Origin: Fibrella aquatilis
Lineage (GTDB): Bacteria > Bacteroidota > Bacteroidia > Cytophagales > Spirosomataceae
DNA: 64,000 bases
Assembly: GCF_017353255.1 (NCBI RefSeq)
Contig: NZ_JAFMYU010000006.1
Location: 248,001 to 312,000 of the forward strand
Direction: 5' to 3'
The notes under the pieces were generated by a model that did not search any database, was not told the origin of the DNA, and saw only the letters and a list, made by a program, of their open reading frames with translations. Position 1 is the first letter of the stretch. Every line of letters begins with the position of its first letter. Position numbers and translations under genes: made by a program. Below are positions 17,507 to 25,607 of this stretch, piece by piece.

Positions 17507-17639
17507 GGGTATTGCTTCGCGCTCTAGGCCCCTCGACTGCGCTCGGGGTGACACCAAACTTGAATCAACTCTTTGAGATTGCTCTAGTGGCCTGTCACCC
17601 CGAGCGCAGTCGAGGGGCCTAGGGCGCGAAGCAATACCC
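17507..17639. repeat. Intergenic palindrome, 47-bp stem (one mismatch), GCGCAGTCGAGGGG type
   Basis: Arms 17507-17553 and 17593-17639 pair with one mismatch around a 39-base loop. The core (TGTCACCCCGAGCGCAG and its complement) is a word I recognise from dispersed intergenic repeats in several unrelated bacterial phyla. It is flanked by GAGTGAATGG words on the left (17487-17506) and GTGAACGAGTGAATGG on the right (minus strand, from 17673 down), so an element of one type sits between word repeats of another. Confidence 0.9.
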
Positions 17640-17669
17640 CCACCCCTCCGCCCCGTGCCATTCACTCGT

Positions 17670-18617
17670 TCACTTCAAGCTCAGCACTTTCTCGGTACGG
17701 TTATAGGCGGCGAAGCAGCCCAGGCCGTTGGTGATGTTGGTGGGGATTGGGACAGGTTCGGCGAAGGGACTGTTGCCGACTTGTCGCTGCCGGGCCACGG
17801 CGTTGGTGTAGCGGTAAAAGCTTTCGTCGGTGTTCAGCAACTGCGCCACCACCCGCGCCCCAGGGTAGGAATAGCTCACGTTTTCGGCGGCGGGCGGGTC
17901 GGTTTTCTGCACAATGATCTTCGCCACGTCGGCCGACTGGGAGGTGAGCAGGCTGCCCTGCTGCCGGTCGTCGCTGAGGAGGTTGCCCGTGGCGCGGTCG
18001 CGGTTAAAAATCAGCACGTAGATGTTAGGCACGGGTACCTCATTTTGACCGCCTATAGGGTAGCTGAATTTGTTGTCTTTCCACTGGAGGTAGCCCGCAT
18101 ACTGGTAAAAATTGGTTTCGCCAGCGGGGTCTTCCCACACAAACGTGACGCGATAGGCCTTGGTACGGATGGCCCCCGACGTGGTAATGGTCGAGTCGAG
18201 GTTGATGGTGCGGATGGGCACGGGCGGGGGCACGGTGGCCTGGGCCGTCACTTTTTTACCGTCGGGCGTGGTGGCGGTGAGGGTGTAGGTCTGCCCCGTG
18301 CGGATGGGCATGAGCGCTACCGGAGCCTGGTAAAACTGCCGGTCGGTATTGTAGCGCATGACCACCACGCGGTTGCCGTCGGTGAGGCTGACGGTGGCAT
18401 TTTCCACCACGTAAGGTACCCCTTCGCTGGGTTCGGCCAGGGCCGGTTTCGAGCGGGACACCTTGACAGTCAGCAGCGTATCCTGCGGCGAGATGTAGCC
18501 GTTGACCACCAGTTTTTCGCCTCCCGCGCTCAGAATAGACGGGTCTACTTCGTTGCGTAGACTGCCACAGGCGGCCAGCATGAGCAATAGGCTGGCGGTG
18601 TAGAAGAATGCTTTCAT
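17670..18617 (-). CDS. DUF4249 lipoprotein (pair 2)
   Basis: 315 residues. Lipobox Cys17 (LMLAAC), then KLVVNGYISPQDTLLTVKVSRSKPAL, a TYTLTATTPDGKKVTAQATVP segment and the C-terminal FAEPVPIPTNITNGLGCFAAYNR motif. It is closer to pair 3 than to pair 1; the SPQDTLLTVKVSRSKPA block is shared nearly unchanged with pair 3. It follows its receptor after 6 bases. Presumed outer-membrane partner of that receptor (inference from strict pairing). The stop is immediately followed by GTGAA-type repeat words. Confidence 0.88.
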   Translation of the reverse strand: MKAFFYTASLLLMLAACGSLRNEVDPSILSAGGEKLVVNGYISPQDTLLTVKVSRSKPALAEPSEGVPYVVENATVSLTDGNRVVVMRYNTDRQFYQAPVALMPIRTGQTYTLTATTPDGKKVTAQATVPPPVPIRTINLDSTITTSGAIRTKAYRVTFVWEDPAGETNFYQYAGYLQWKDNKFSYPIGGQNEVPVPNIYVLIFNRDRATGNLLSDDRQQGSLLTSQSADVAKIIVQKTDPPAAENVSYSYPGARVVAQLLNTDESFYRYTNAVARQRQVGNSPFAEPVPIPTNITNGLGCFAAYNRTEKVLSLK

Positions 18618-18623
18618 GACAGG

Positions 18624-21059
18624 TCAGAATTTATAGGAATAGCTCACCGACGGCACAACGGGAAACACCGAATACTTGTACAGCACCGTTACGTCGGGCT
18701 GATTGTTAGGCTGGCGCTTGCTTTCGATGTTGTAGAAAAACGGGTTGCGGCGGTTGTAAGCATTGTAGAAACTTACCTCCCAGACGCTCTCGTGGGTGGG
18801 GCGTTTTCGGTGAAACTGTACACCCAGATCGAGGCGGTGGTAGGGTTCGGCCCGGAACGTATTTTTTTCGGGGCCATAGTCCCGCACACCGCCGTTGGTA
18901 TAGAGCGTGGGCTGCACGTTAGTCACCGCGCCCTGGTCGTTGCGGGTGTAGTCAATCCCGTTGCTGAGGCCATAGGCGCGGTAGCGGGCGGTGGGCACCG
19001 TGAGGGCCTGCCCCGTGCCATAAACCCATGTAGCTGAGATAGTTATGCGTGGGTTTAGATCATACATACCCACCACTGAGATGTCGTGGCGGCGGTCGTA
19101 GCGGGGATAGAACGGGTTGCCGTTGTTCAGTTCGGCAAACTGCCACTGAGTCCAGGAAAGCGTGTAGCCCACCCAGCCACTGAAGCGGCCTTCCTTTTTT
19201 TGCAGCAGCACCTCGGCTCCGTAACTCCAGCCCTTGCCCACGGTCACGTTGTCTTCCCACCGCACCCGCCGCGCCGACGTGGGGTCGTCGATGAGCAAAA
19301 ACGAGGCCCCTTCGCGGTAGTTGATAATGTTGTCCATCCGCTTGTAATAGGCCTCTACGGTCAGGGCCAGGCCATTGGTGAAGGCATTGGCAGTAGCAAA
19401 ATCTTTGGCTACACCCACGGCCACCTGCTGTGACTGCTGAGGTTTTACCGCATCGGTGGTAGGCACCCAGAGGTCGGTGGGCAGGCCAATGCCGGTGTTG
19501 CTGAGCAGGTGAACGTACTGATTCATCAGGGCATACGAGGCCTTCACCGACAGGTCGGGGCGGAGCAGGTAGCCCAGCGACAGGCGCGGTTCGGGGCGGA
19601 CATAGGCCACGCCGTTGCCCGTGAACGAACTGATTCGCAGGCCCCCGTTGATGCGCCAATGGTCGTCGGGTTTCCAGGTGTCTTCGCCATAGACGCCCGT
19701 CTCCACTACGTCGATCTGATCTACCTCTCGCCGGATATTGGCCAGGCTGTTGTTCTGCAACACAATGGCGCTGGGCGTGAACCGGTGGGCCGTGGCCTGC
19801 ACCCCAAACCGCAGCGCATGGTTGGGTACGGGGTAATAATCGAGGTCGTGTTTAAGAGAAAAATCGCGGATGCCGGAGGTGTAGTCCAGCACAAACCGGT
19901 TCTGCGAGTCGATTAGTTGATTCGACGTAATATCGAACTGGTACTTGCTGAAAATGAGCGAGGTATTGGCGAAGAGCTTCTGCGAAAGCTGGTGGTTCCA
20001 GCGCAACGTGGCGGTGGCATTGCCCCAACCCAGCCCCACGCTGGTGCCGTTGGTGTTGTCGTTGGCATAAAATTTATCACGACCAAAATACCCGCTCACA
20101 TATACCCGGTCGCGGGGGCCGAGGTCGTAGTTGAGTTTGGCGTTGAGGTCGTAGAAATAATAGCCCGCCGTGGTTTCGCCGTTGGTCTGGGCCTTTATGA
20201 TCGGAGCGGCCACAATGTCGAGGTAGGTACGCCGCGCCGACACAATAAATGAACTGCGGCTGGGCTTGGCCGGTGTGCCTTTTGTCAGTGGCCCTTCTAC
20301 CAGTATTCGACTGGCTATCAGGCCAATACCTACGTCGCCGTGCAGGGTATCGCGGGCACCGTCTTTCATCGTCAGGTCCAGCACCGACGAGAGCCGCCCG
20401 CCATAACGCGCTGGAAAACCGCCCTTGGTCAGTTCCACGCTCTTGAGAGCGTCGCCGTTGAAGACCGAGAAAAAACCAAACAGGTGAGAGGCGTTGTAGA
20501 CCACCGCATCATCGAGCACAATCAGGTTCTGGTCGGGACCACCCCCGCGCACATACAGGCCGCTTTGGCCTTCCGAGCCTTTCTGCACACCGGGCATCAG
20601 CTGGAGCACCTTCAGCACGTCCTTCTCGCCCAGCAGCGCTGGAATCTTTTTGATCTGGGCAATGGGCAGGTCAATCTGGCTCATCTGCGGACTGTCGCTC
20701 ACCCGCTGCTGCCCCCGTTTTTCGCTGACGACTACCTCCTCAAGCTCATTTCCTGGCAGCAGGTCTACCGAGAGCATCAGGTTCTGGCGCAGCGTCACCG
20801 TGCGGGATTGGGATTGGTAGCCCACCAGCGACACCAGCAACGTCACCGAATCGGCCTCGGGCAGGGTAATTGAATAAAAACCGAAGGTGTTGGTCTGGGT
20901 ACCAAGGGGCCGATTTTCTAGCCGGACAGCGGCACCCAGCAGGGCTTCACGGCTACCCATTTCGCGGATATAGCCACTGATAGTGAAGCGTTTAGGTGCC
21001 TGGGCAAGGGCCGCTGTGCCTAGCAGCCAGCCGAGCAAAAAAGAGAATATAGGTCGCAT
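18624..21059 (-). CDS. TonB-dependent receptor with carboxypeptidase-like N-terminal domain (pair 2)
   Basis: 811 residues from ATG 21059 (MRPIFSF...). An upstream in-frame Met at 21077 lacks signal-peptide character. Layout: signal peptide to AALAQ, CarboxypepD_reg-like domain (about 22-108), plug with the shared PALLGEKDVLKVLQLMP and RGGGPDQNLIVLDD blocks, and a barrel ending SYSYKF. Long blocks (plug; NQYVHLLSNTGIGLPTDLW; the WVGYTLSWTQWQF strand) match the other two receptors almost exactly, while the extracellular-loop regions differ. Same locus, likely different ligands. Confidence 0.93.
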   Translation of the reverse strand: MRPIFSFLLGWLLGTAALAQAPKRFTISGYIREMGSREALLGAAVRLENRPLGTQTNTFGFYSITLPEADSVTLLVSLVGYQSQSRTVTLRQNLMLSVDLLPGNELEEVVVSEKRGQQRVSDSPQMSQIDLPIAQIKKIPALLGEKDVLKVLQLMPGVQKGSEGQSGLYVRGGGPDQNLIVLDDAVVYNASHLFGFFSVFNGDALKSVELTKGGFPARYGGRLSSVLDLTMKDGARDTLHGDVGIGLIASRILVEGPLTKGTPAKPSRSSFIVSARRTYLDIVAAPIIKAQTNGETTAGYYFYDLNAKLNYDLGPRDRVYVSGYFGRDKFYANDNTNGTSVGLGWGNATATLRWNHQLSQKLFANTSLIFSKYQFDITSNQLIDSQNRFVLDYTSGIRDFSLKHDLDYYPVPNHALRFGVQATAHRFTPSAIVLQNNSLANIRREVDQIDVVETGVYGEDTWKPDDHWRINGGLRISSFTGNGVAYVRPEPRLSLGYLLRPDLSVKASYALMNQYVHLLSNTGIGLPTDLWVPTTDAVKPQQSQQVAVGVAKDFATANAFTNGLALTVEAYYKRMDNIINYREGASFLLIDDPTSARRVRWEDNVTVGKGWSYGAEVLLQKKEGRFSGWVGYTLSWTQWQFAELNNGNPFYPRYDRRHDISVVGMYDLNPRITISATWVYGTGQALTVPTARYRAYGLSNGIDYTRNDQGAVTNVQPTLYTNGGVRDYGPEKNTFRAEPYHRLDLGVQFHRKRPTHESVWEVSFYNAYNRRNPFFYNIESKRQPNNQPDVTVLYKYSVFPVVPSVSYSYKF

Positions 21060-21133
21060 ACGTATAGTTACGCACAAAGCTGCGCAAACTACGTGACTTC
21101 ACCCTGCATATCTACCGGTAAGTCAGTAGTACA

Positions 21134-21141
21134 TACGTTTG
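21134..21141 (+). promoter_or_regulatory. Candidate -7 box for the small lipoprotein gene
   Basis: TACGTTTG fits TAnnTTTG in the divergent gap between receptor 2 and the small lipoprotein, 94 bases before its ATG. No clear -33 box. Confidence 0.3.
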
Positions 21142-21234
21142 CTCAATGAATCAGATGATGGTTTACACGTATCGTGAGTTTTACCCTGTCGTCTGACAAG
21201 TAGCTCATAATCAACCACAAACCAACTTATCATC

Positions 21235-21519
21235 ATGCGTATCCGCACCGCTTCCTTCTCGTTGCTCGTTGCCGTTGCTCTGCTGTCGGGCTGTAAAAAA
21301 AGTGATACCGTCGTTGCCGATTCATGTCAACTAGCCAGCACACGGGCACAAGCTTACGTCGACGCTGGTACAGCTTGGGCCAAGGCTCAAACACCAGCCA
21401 ACTGCACTGCGCTGAAAACAGCAGCCAGCTCGTATCTGGATGCCGCTGCCAACTGTTCAACAGCCACAAAAGCACAGGTCGATGCGGCCCGTGCTTCGAT
21501 CAATGATCTGAAGTGCTAG
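21235..21519 (+). CDS. Small Cys-containing lipoprotein of unknown function
   Basis: 94 residues. Residues 1-20 are a lipoprotein signal (LLSGC, Cys20) followed by KKSD. The mature part is Ala/Thr-rich and helical, with four Cys (in SCQL, NCTA, NCST and the final LKC) that could form two disulfides; the TAAS-YLDAAANC pattern suggests a two-helix hairpin. It is the only plus-strand gene inside the three-pair receptor cluster. I do not recognise a named family with certainty. A possible small surface partner of the receptors, but nothing in the sequence proves this. Confidence 0.7.
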   Translation: MRIRTASFSLLVAVALLSGCKKSDTVVADSCQLASTRAQAYVDAGTAWAKAQTPANCTALKTAASSYLDAAANCSTATKAQVDAARASINDLKC

Positions 21520-21631
21520 AAGTGAAAGAGTGAATGGGTGAAAGAGTGAAAGAGTGGCCTGTGGGTATTACTTCACGCTGTAGGCCACTCTTTCATTCTT
21601 TCACCCATTCATTCTTTCACTCTTTCACTTC
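21519..21631. repeat. Intergenic palindrome with GTGAAAGA words; arms differ by one 8-base unit
   Basis: Left arm 21519-21560 (42 bases) and right arm 21582-21631 (50 bases) pair throughout, except for two C/T differences and one additional CTTTCACT unit in the right arm. It fills the gap between the stop of the small lipoprotein gene and the stop of the convergent DUF4249 gene, overlapping the latter's end. The unit-length difference indicates slippage or unequal exchange within one arm. Confidence 0.9.
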
Positions 21632-22587
21632 AGCACCACTACTTTTTCGGTGCGGTTGTAGGCGGCAAAGCAGCCTAGGCCTCCTTGTATATTGGTGGGA
21701 ATGAGCACGGGTTCGGCGAAGGGGTTAGAGCCTGCCTGCCGCTGCCTCTGCACCGCCGACGTGTAGGTGTAGTAGAAACTGTCTGTGTTCAACAGCCGCA
21801 GGGTAAGCCGGGCACCGGGCAGGCTCTTGCCGATGGTTAGGTGTTGAATAGCCGTTGCAGCGTTGTTTTCTCCTTTGCCAAGGCTGAGCGTAGTTACCTC
21901 TGCCGACTGCGAACTGAGGCGTTTACCAGACAGGTTGTTGTCGCTAAGCAGGTTGCCTGTACCATTTTCGCCCGGAAAAGTCAGCTCTGTCACTTCGGGA
22001 ACAGCCGTCTGCGTTTGGCCAGCCACCCGATACGACACTTTGTTGTTCCACGAAAAATAGCCGCAATAAGCGTAGTAGTTCGTTTTGGCCGAAAGCCCTT
22101 CCCAGGCAAAACTAACCCGAAACGTCTTCTTCCATTCGGTAGCGCTGCTGGTAATGACCGAATCCAGTGCCACCGCGCTGATGGGTACCGAGGCGGGTAC
22201 AGTGGCCTGCGCCGTAACCTGCTTGCCGTCGGGTGTGGTGGCGGTGAGAGTGTACGTCTGGCCCGCCCGAATAGGCAGCAGCGAGGGCTTGGCGGCGTAG
22301 TATTCCAGTAGGTTGTTGTATTTCAGCACAATGCTACGGCTGCCGTCTGACAGGCTGACCGTGGCATTATTTACGTTGAATGGCTGTACGGTAGTGGAAC
22401 CAGACACCGCCGGTTTTGAGCGGGACACCTTCACGGTCAGCAGCGTATCCTGCGGCGAGATGTAGCTGTTGACGACTAATTTTTCGCCTCCTACTCCCAA
22501 CACGGCGGGGTCAACTTCAGAGGTCAGGTTACCACAGGCGCATAGTGTGGTCAAAGACAGCAGGAAACATACTGTTCTCAAAAGCAT
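21625..22587 (-). CDS. DUF4249 lipoprotein (pair 3)
   Basis: 320 residues. Lipobox Cys18 (TTLCAC), then KLVVNSYISPQDTLLTVKVSRSKPAV, TYTLTATTPDGKQVTAQATVP and the end block FAEPVLIPTNIQGGLGCFAAYNRTEKV. Close to pair 2 at both ends but different in the middle (about 150-230), as expected if the ends meet a common receptor scaffold and the middle meets the ligand (inference). It starts 33 bases after the receptor stop on the same strand. The last codons run into the arm of the 21519-21631 palindrome. Confidence 0.88.
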   Translation of the reverse strand: MLLRTVCFLLSLTTLCACGNLTSEVDPAVLGVGGEKLVVNSYISPQDTLLTVKVSRSKPAVSGSTTVQPFNVNNATVSLSDGSRSIVLKYNNLLEYYAAKPSLLPIRAGQTYTLTATTPDGKQVTAQATVPASVPISAVALDSVITSSATEWKKTFRVSFAWEGLSAKTNYYAYCGYFSWNNKVSYRVAGQTQTAVPEVTELTFPGENGTGNLLSDNNLSGKRLSSQSAEVTTLSLGKGENNAATAIQHLTIGKSLPGARLTLRLLNTDSFYYTYTSAVQRQRQAGSNPFAEPVLIPTNIQGGLGCFAAYNRTEKVVVLK

Positions 22588-22620
22588 GATAATGAGTTTG
22601 TTACGGTGGGGTAAGCGGTA

Positions 22621-25086
22621 CTAAAACTTGTAGGTATAACTCACGGAGGGTACTACCGGAAAGACGGAGTATTTGTAAAGCACGGTGGCGACGGGCTGGT
22701 TGCCGGTCTGTTTTTTGCCTTCGAGGTTGTAGAAAAACGGGTTACGGCGGTTATAGGCATTGTAGATGCTGAACTCCCAGACGCTGGCGTGGGTAGGGCG
22801 TTTTCGGTGAAACTGTACGCCCAGGTCGAGGCGGTGATACGGCTCGGCCCGGAACGTGTTGCGCTCGGCCCCAAAGTCCGACACGCTGGTGTTGGTGAAG
22901 GCCGCAGCCTGTGCGCTGGCTGGCGTTCCGCTGGCATCAATGGCGCTGCCAATACCGAACGAACGGTAGCGGGCGGTGGGTACCGTCAGGGCCTGCCCCG
23001 TGCCATAAACCCAGGTGGCTGACAGCGTGATGTGCGGGTTAAGGTCATACATACCCACCACCGAAATGTCGTGGCGACGGTCATTGCGGGGAAAAAACGG
23101 ATGACCATTGTTGAGGTCGGCAAACTGCCACTGGGTCCAGGAAAGGGTGTAACCCACCCAGCCGCTCAAGCGACCCTCCTTTTTTTGCAGCAGTACCTCG
23201 GCCCCGTAGCTCCAGCCCTTGCCTGCTGTCACGTTGTCTTCCCACCGCACCTGCCGCGTCGACGTAGGGCTGTTGACTGCCAGAAAGCTTGCGCCTTCTT
23301 TGTAGCTGATGATGTTGTCCATCTGTTTGTAATAGCCCTCTACCGTCAGGGCCAGGCCTTTGGCAGCAAAATCCTTGGCCAGCCCCAGTGCCACCTGCTG
23401 CGACTGCTGTGGTTTCACCAGGTCGGTGGTGGGTACCCATAAGTCGGTGGGCAGACCGATACCGGTGTTGCTTAACAAATGCACGTACTGGTTCATCAGG
23501 GCATACGAGGCCTTCATCGACGTTGACTCGCTTAGCTTATAACCCAGCGAGAGCCGTGGTTCGGGGCGCAGGTAGGCCACGCCGCTGCCCGTAAACGAGC
23601 TAAGGCGCAGGCCACCGTTCACGCGCCAGTGGGTGTTGGGTCGCCAGGTGTCTTCGGCGTAGATACCTCCCTCCAACACATCGATGGGGGCATCCTGCTG
23701 CTGCTGACTAGGCAACCCCGCGTTTTGCACCACCACAGCACTGGGCGTGAAGCGGTGAGCGGTGAGTTGAGCACCAACGCGCAGCGCATGGCTAAGCGAC
23801 GGATAATAGTCGAGGTCGTGTTTGATAGAAAAATCGCGGATGCCAGAGGTGTAGTTCAGCTTAAACCGGTTCTGCATCTCAACCAGCTGGTCGGCTGATA
23901 CGTTGAACTCGTAGTTGCTGTAGATCAGTGAGGTATTAGCAAATAGCCGTTGCGAAAACTGGTGGTTCCAACGCAGGCTGCCCGTGGCGTTGCCCCACTC
24001 CATACCTACACTCATGGCACTGGCGCTGTCGCTCGACCAGAACTTGTCGCGGCCCAGGTAGCCACTCACATAGAGCCGGTCGCGGGGGCCGAGGTCGTAG
24101 TTGAGTTTGGCATTGAGGTCGTAGAAGTAATAGCCAGCATCTGACGCGCCTTTTGTTTGCGCTTTCATGATCGGTCCCGACACCGCATCGAGGTAGGTGC
24201 GGCGGGCCGAGATGATAAACGAGCCTGGGCTGGCGTGACCCGGCCGGGACTTCGAGAGTGGACCTTCCAGCACCGCCCGCGCCGCCACAATGCCCAACCC
24301 TACTTCGCCATGCACCTTATCGCGGGCGCCGTCTTTCATAGTCAGGTCGATGACCGACGAGAGCCGCCCACCAAAGCGCGCCGGGAAACCGCCCTTGGTC
24401 AGCTCCACGCTCTTGAGGGCGTCGCCGTTGAAGACCGAGAAAAAACCAAACAGGTGAGAGGCGTTGTAGACTACGGCATCATCGAGCACGATCAGGTTCT
24501 GGTCGGGGCCACCACCACGCACATACAGGCCCGTTTGCCCTTCCGAGCCTTTCTGCACGCCGGGCATCAGCTGGAGTACCTTCAAGACGTCTTTTTCCCC
24601 CAGCAGCGCCGGAATCTTTTTGATCTGGTCTACCGGCAGTTCGAGCTTACTCATCTGCGGACTGTCACCCACCTGCTGCCGGTGGTCCCGCACCACCACT
24701 TCGGTCAGTTGCTCTCCCGCCGTGAGCGTCAGTTGCAACTGCTGATGCTGGTGCAGTGCCAGGGTGTGGGTCAGCGTCTGATAGCCTACCAGAGAGATCA
24801 GCAGAGTAGCCGAATCGGCCTGGGCGGTCCCGCCGCTACCGGAATCCGTCCGGCGTACCGGTCCGGGCAGGGTGAGCGAGAAGAACCCGAAGGTATTGGT
24901 CTGGGTGCCAAGTGTCCCGTTGGCCAGACGAACATTCACACCGGGCAGGGCCTCCCGGCTACCTGCTTCGTAGACATACCCACTGACGGTGTGTCGAACT
25001 GGCGATTGAGCTATTACCGGTGCCAGCCACAACCAGCAGCAGAGAAGTAAAAAGGCTTGTCGACTATGGGCAACGGCAAATTGCAT
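22621..25086 (-). CDS. TonB-dependent receptor with carboxypeptidase-like N-terminal domain (pair 3)
   Basis: 821 residues. Signal peptide to VIAQ, CarboxypepD_reg-like domain (about 30-125) with a Gly/Ser-rich insert (RRTDSGSGGTAQADS) near residue 80, then the plug with IKKIPALLGEKDVLKVLQLMP and the barrel ending SYTYKF. It is the first gene of the cluster in transcription order and the only receptor with a long AT-rich upstream region (25087-25300) able to hold a regulated promoter. Nearly identical plug DNA in all three receptors points to recent duplication or gene conversion. Confidence 0.93.
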   Translation of the reverse strand: MQFAVAHSRQAFLLLCCWLWLAPVIAQSPVRHTVSGYVYEAGSREALPGVNVRLANGTLGTQTNTFGFFSLTLPGPVRRTDSGSGGTAQADSATLLISLVGYQTLTHTLALHQHQQLQLTLTAGEQLTEVVVRDHRQQVGDSPQMSKLELPVDQIKKIPALLGEKDVLKVLQLMPGVQKGSEGQTGLYVRGGGPDQNLIVLDDAVVYNASHLFGFFSVFNGDALKSVELTKGGFPARFGGRLSSVIDLTMKDGARDKVHGEVGLGIVAARAVLEGPLSKSRPGHASPGSFIISARRTYLDAVSGPIMKAQTKGASDAGYYFYDLNAKLNYDLGPRDRLYVSGYLGRDKFWSSDSASAMSVGMEWGNATGSLRWNHQFSQRLFANTSLIYSNYEFNVSADQLVEMQNRFKLNYTSGIRDFSIKHDLDYYPSLSHALRVGAQLTAHRFTPSAVVVQNAGLPSQQQQDAPIDVLEGGIYAEDTWRPNTHWRVNGGLRLSSFTGSGVAYLRPEPRLSLGYKLSESTSMKASYALMNQYVHLLSNTGIGLPTDLWVPTTDLVKPQQSQQVALGLAKDFAAKGLALTVEGYYKQMDNIISYKEGASFLAVNSPTSTRQVRWEDNVTAGKGWSYGAEVLLQKKEGRLSGWVGYTLSWTQWQFADLNNGHPFFPRNDRRHDISVVGMYDLNPHITLSATWVYGTGQALTVPTARYRSFGIGSAIDASGTPASAQAAAFTNTSVSDFGAERNTFRAEPYHRLDLGVQFHRKRPTHASVWEFSIYNAYNRRNPFFYNLEGKKQTGNQPVATVLYKYSVFPVVPSVSYTYKF

Positions 25087-25607
25087 ATCAAAAGAAGTTA
25101 CAGCGAGTACGTATCACACATGCAGTTGCATGTAGCTACACGAATTTGATACTAACAAAACAAACGATTGGCCTAAATTGCACTATTCCACGATTTGATT
25201 TATTCCTAAGTACAGGAATTTTACCTATATATTAGATAGCCTTTAAAATCAGGGGTCACACAGATTCAGGCATTTTTTTATTTATTTTTTTCGACCCCAG
25301 TTTTTGCCCCTGCCGAAACAGCGTCAAAATGTACAGTAGGGCTATAAAAACGGCTAGTTATTAACGCAACAAGGCCAACTCTCCTGGAAAGTTGACCTTG
25401 CTGTACTGAGTAATTATTAGGTAGGTTTTGAGTAGTTAGTCTACTACTATTATTAGCTTCGTTTTGTATTATTTCAGCCTAATTTATACCACACACACTG
25501 GAGGGAGTCTCCTGTTTACAGTTTTCAGTCTTCTGTTGTGGCCTGCACCTTGGCCTGTGTCTCCACAGGCCAAGGTGCAGGCCACAACAGAAGACTGAAA
25601 ACTCTTT
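25087..25607. other. 521-base gap without genes; AT-rich upstream region plus hairpins
   Basis: 25087-25300 is AT-rich (for instance the T-run stretch near 25265-25291) and is the likely promoter region of the receptor cluster, but I cannot fix a -7 box. An imperfect 11-bp stem (25370-25380 with 25390-25400, one mismatch) may be a terminator for the oxidoreductase gene. The rest is the 40-bp palindrome at 25520-25603. Confidence 0.6.
25520..25603. repeat. Intergenic palindrome, 40-bp perfect stem with 4-base loop
   Basis: Arms 25520-25559 and 25564-25603 are exact reverse complements. The outer part, with adjoining bases from 25514, follows a 7-base rhythm (GTTTACA, GTTTTCA, GTCTTCT, GTTGTGG), similar in words to the element at 11204-11310. 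It ends 4 bases beyond the stop of the oxidoreductase gene. Confidence 0.95.

Noticed and set aside
14944-25050. Long open frames antisense to the three receptors
   Set aside because: They recur at the same relative places in each copy because the receptor DNA is GC-rich and conserved; they lack protein-like composition and starts.
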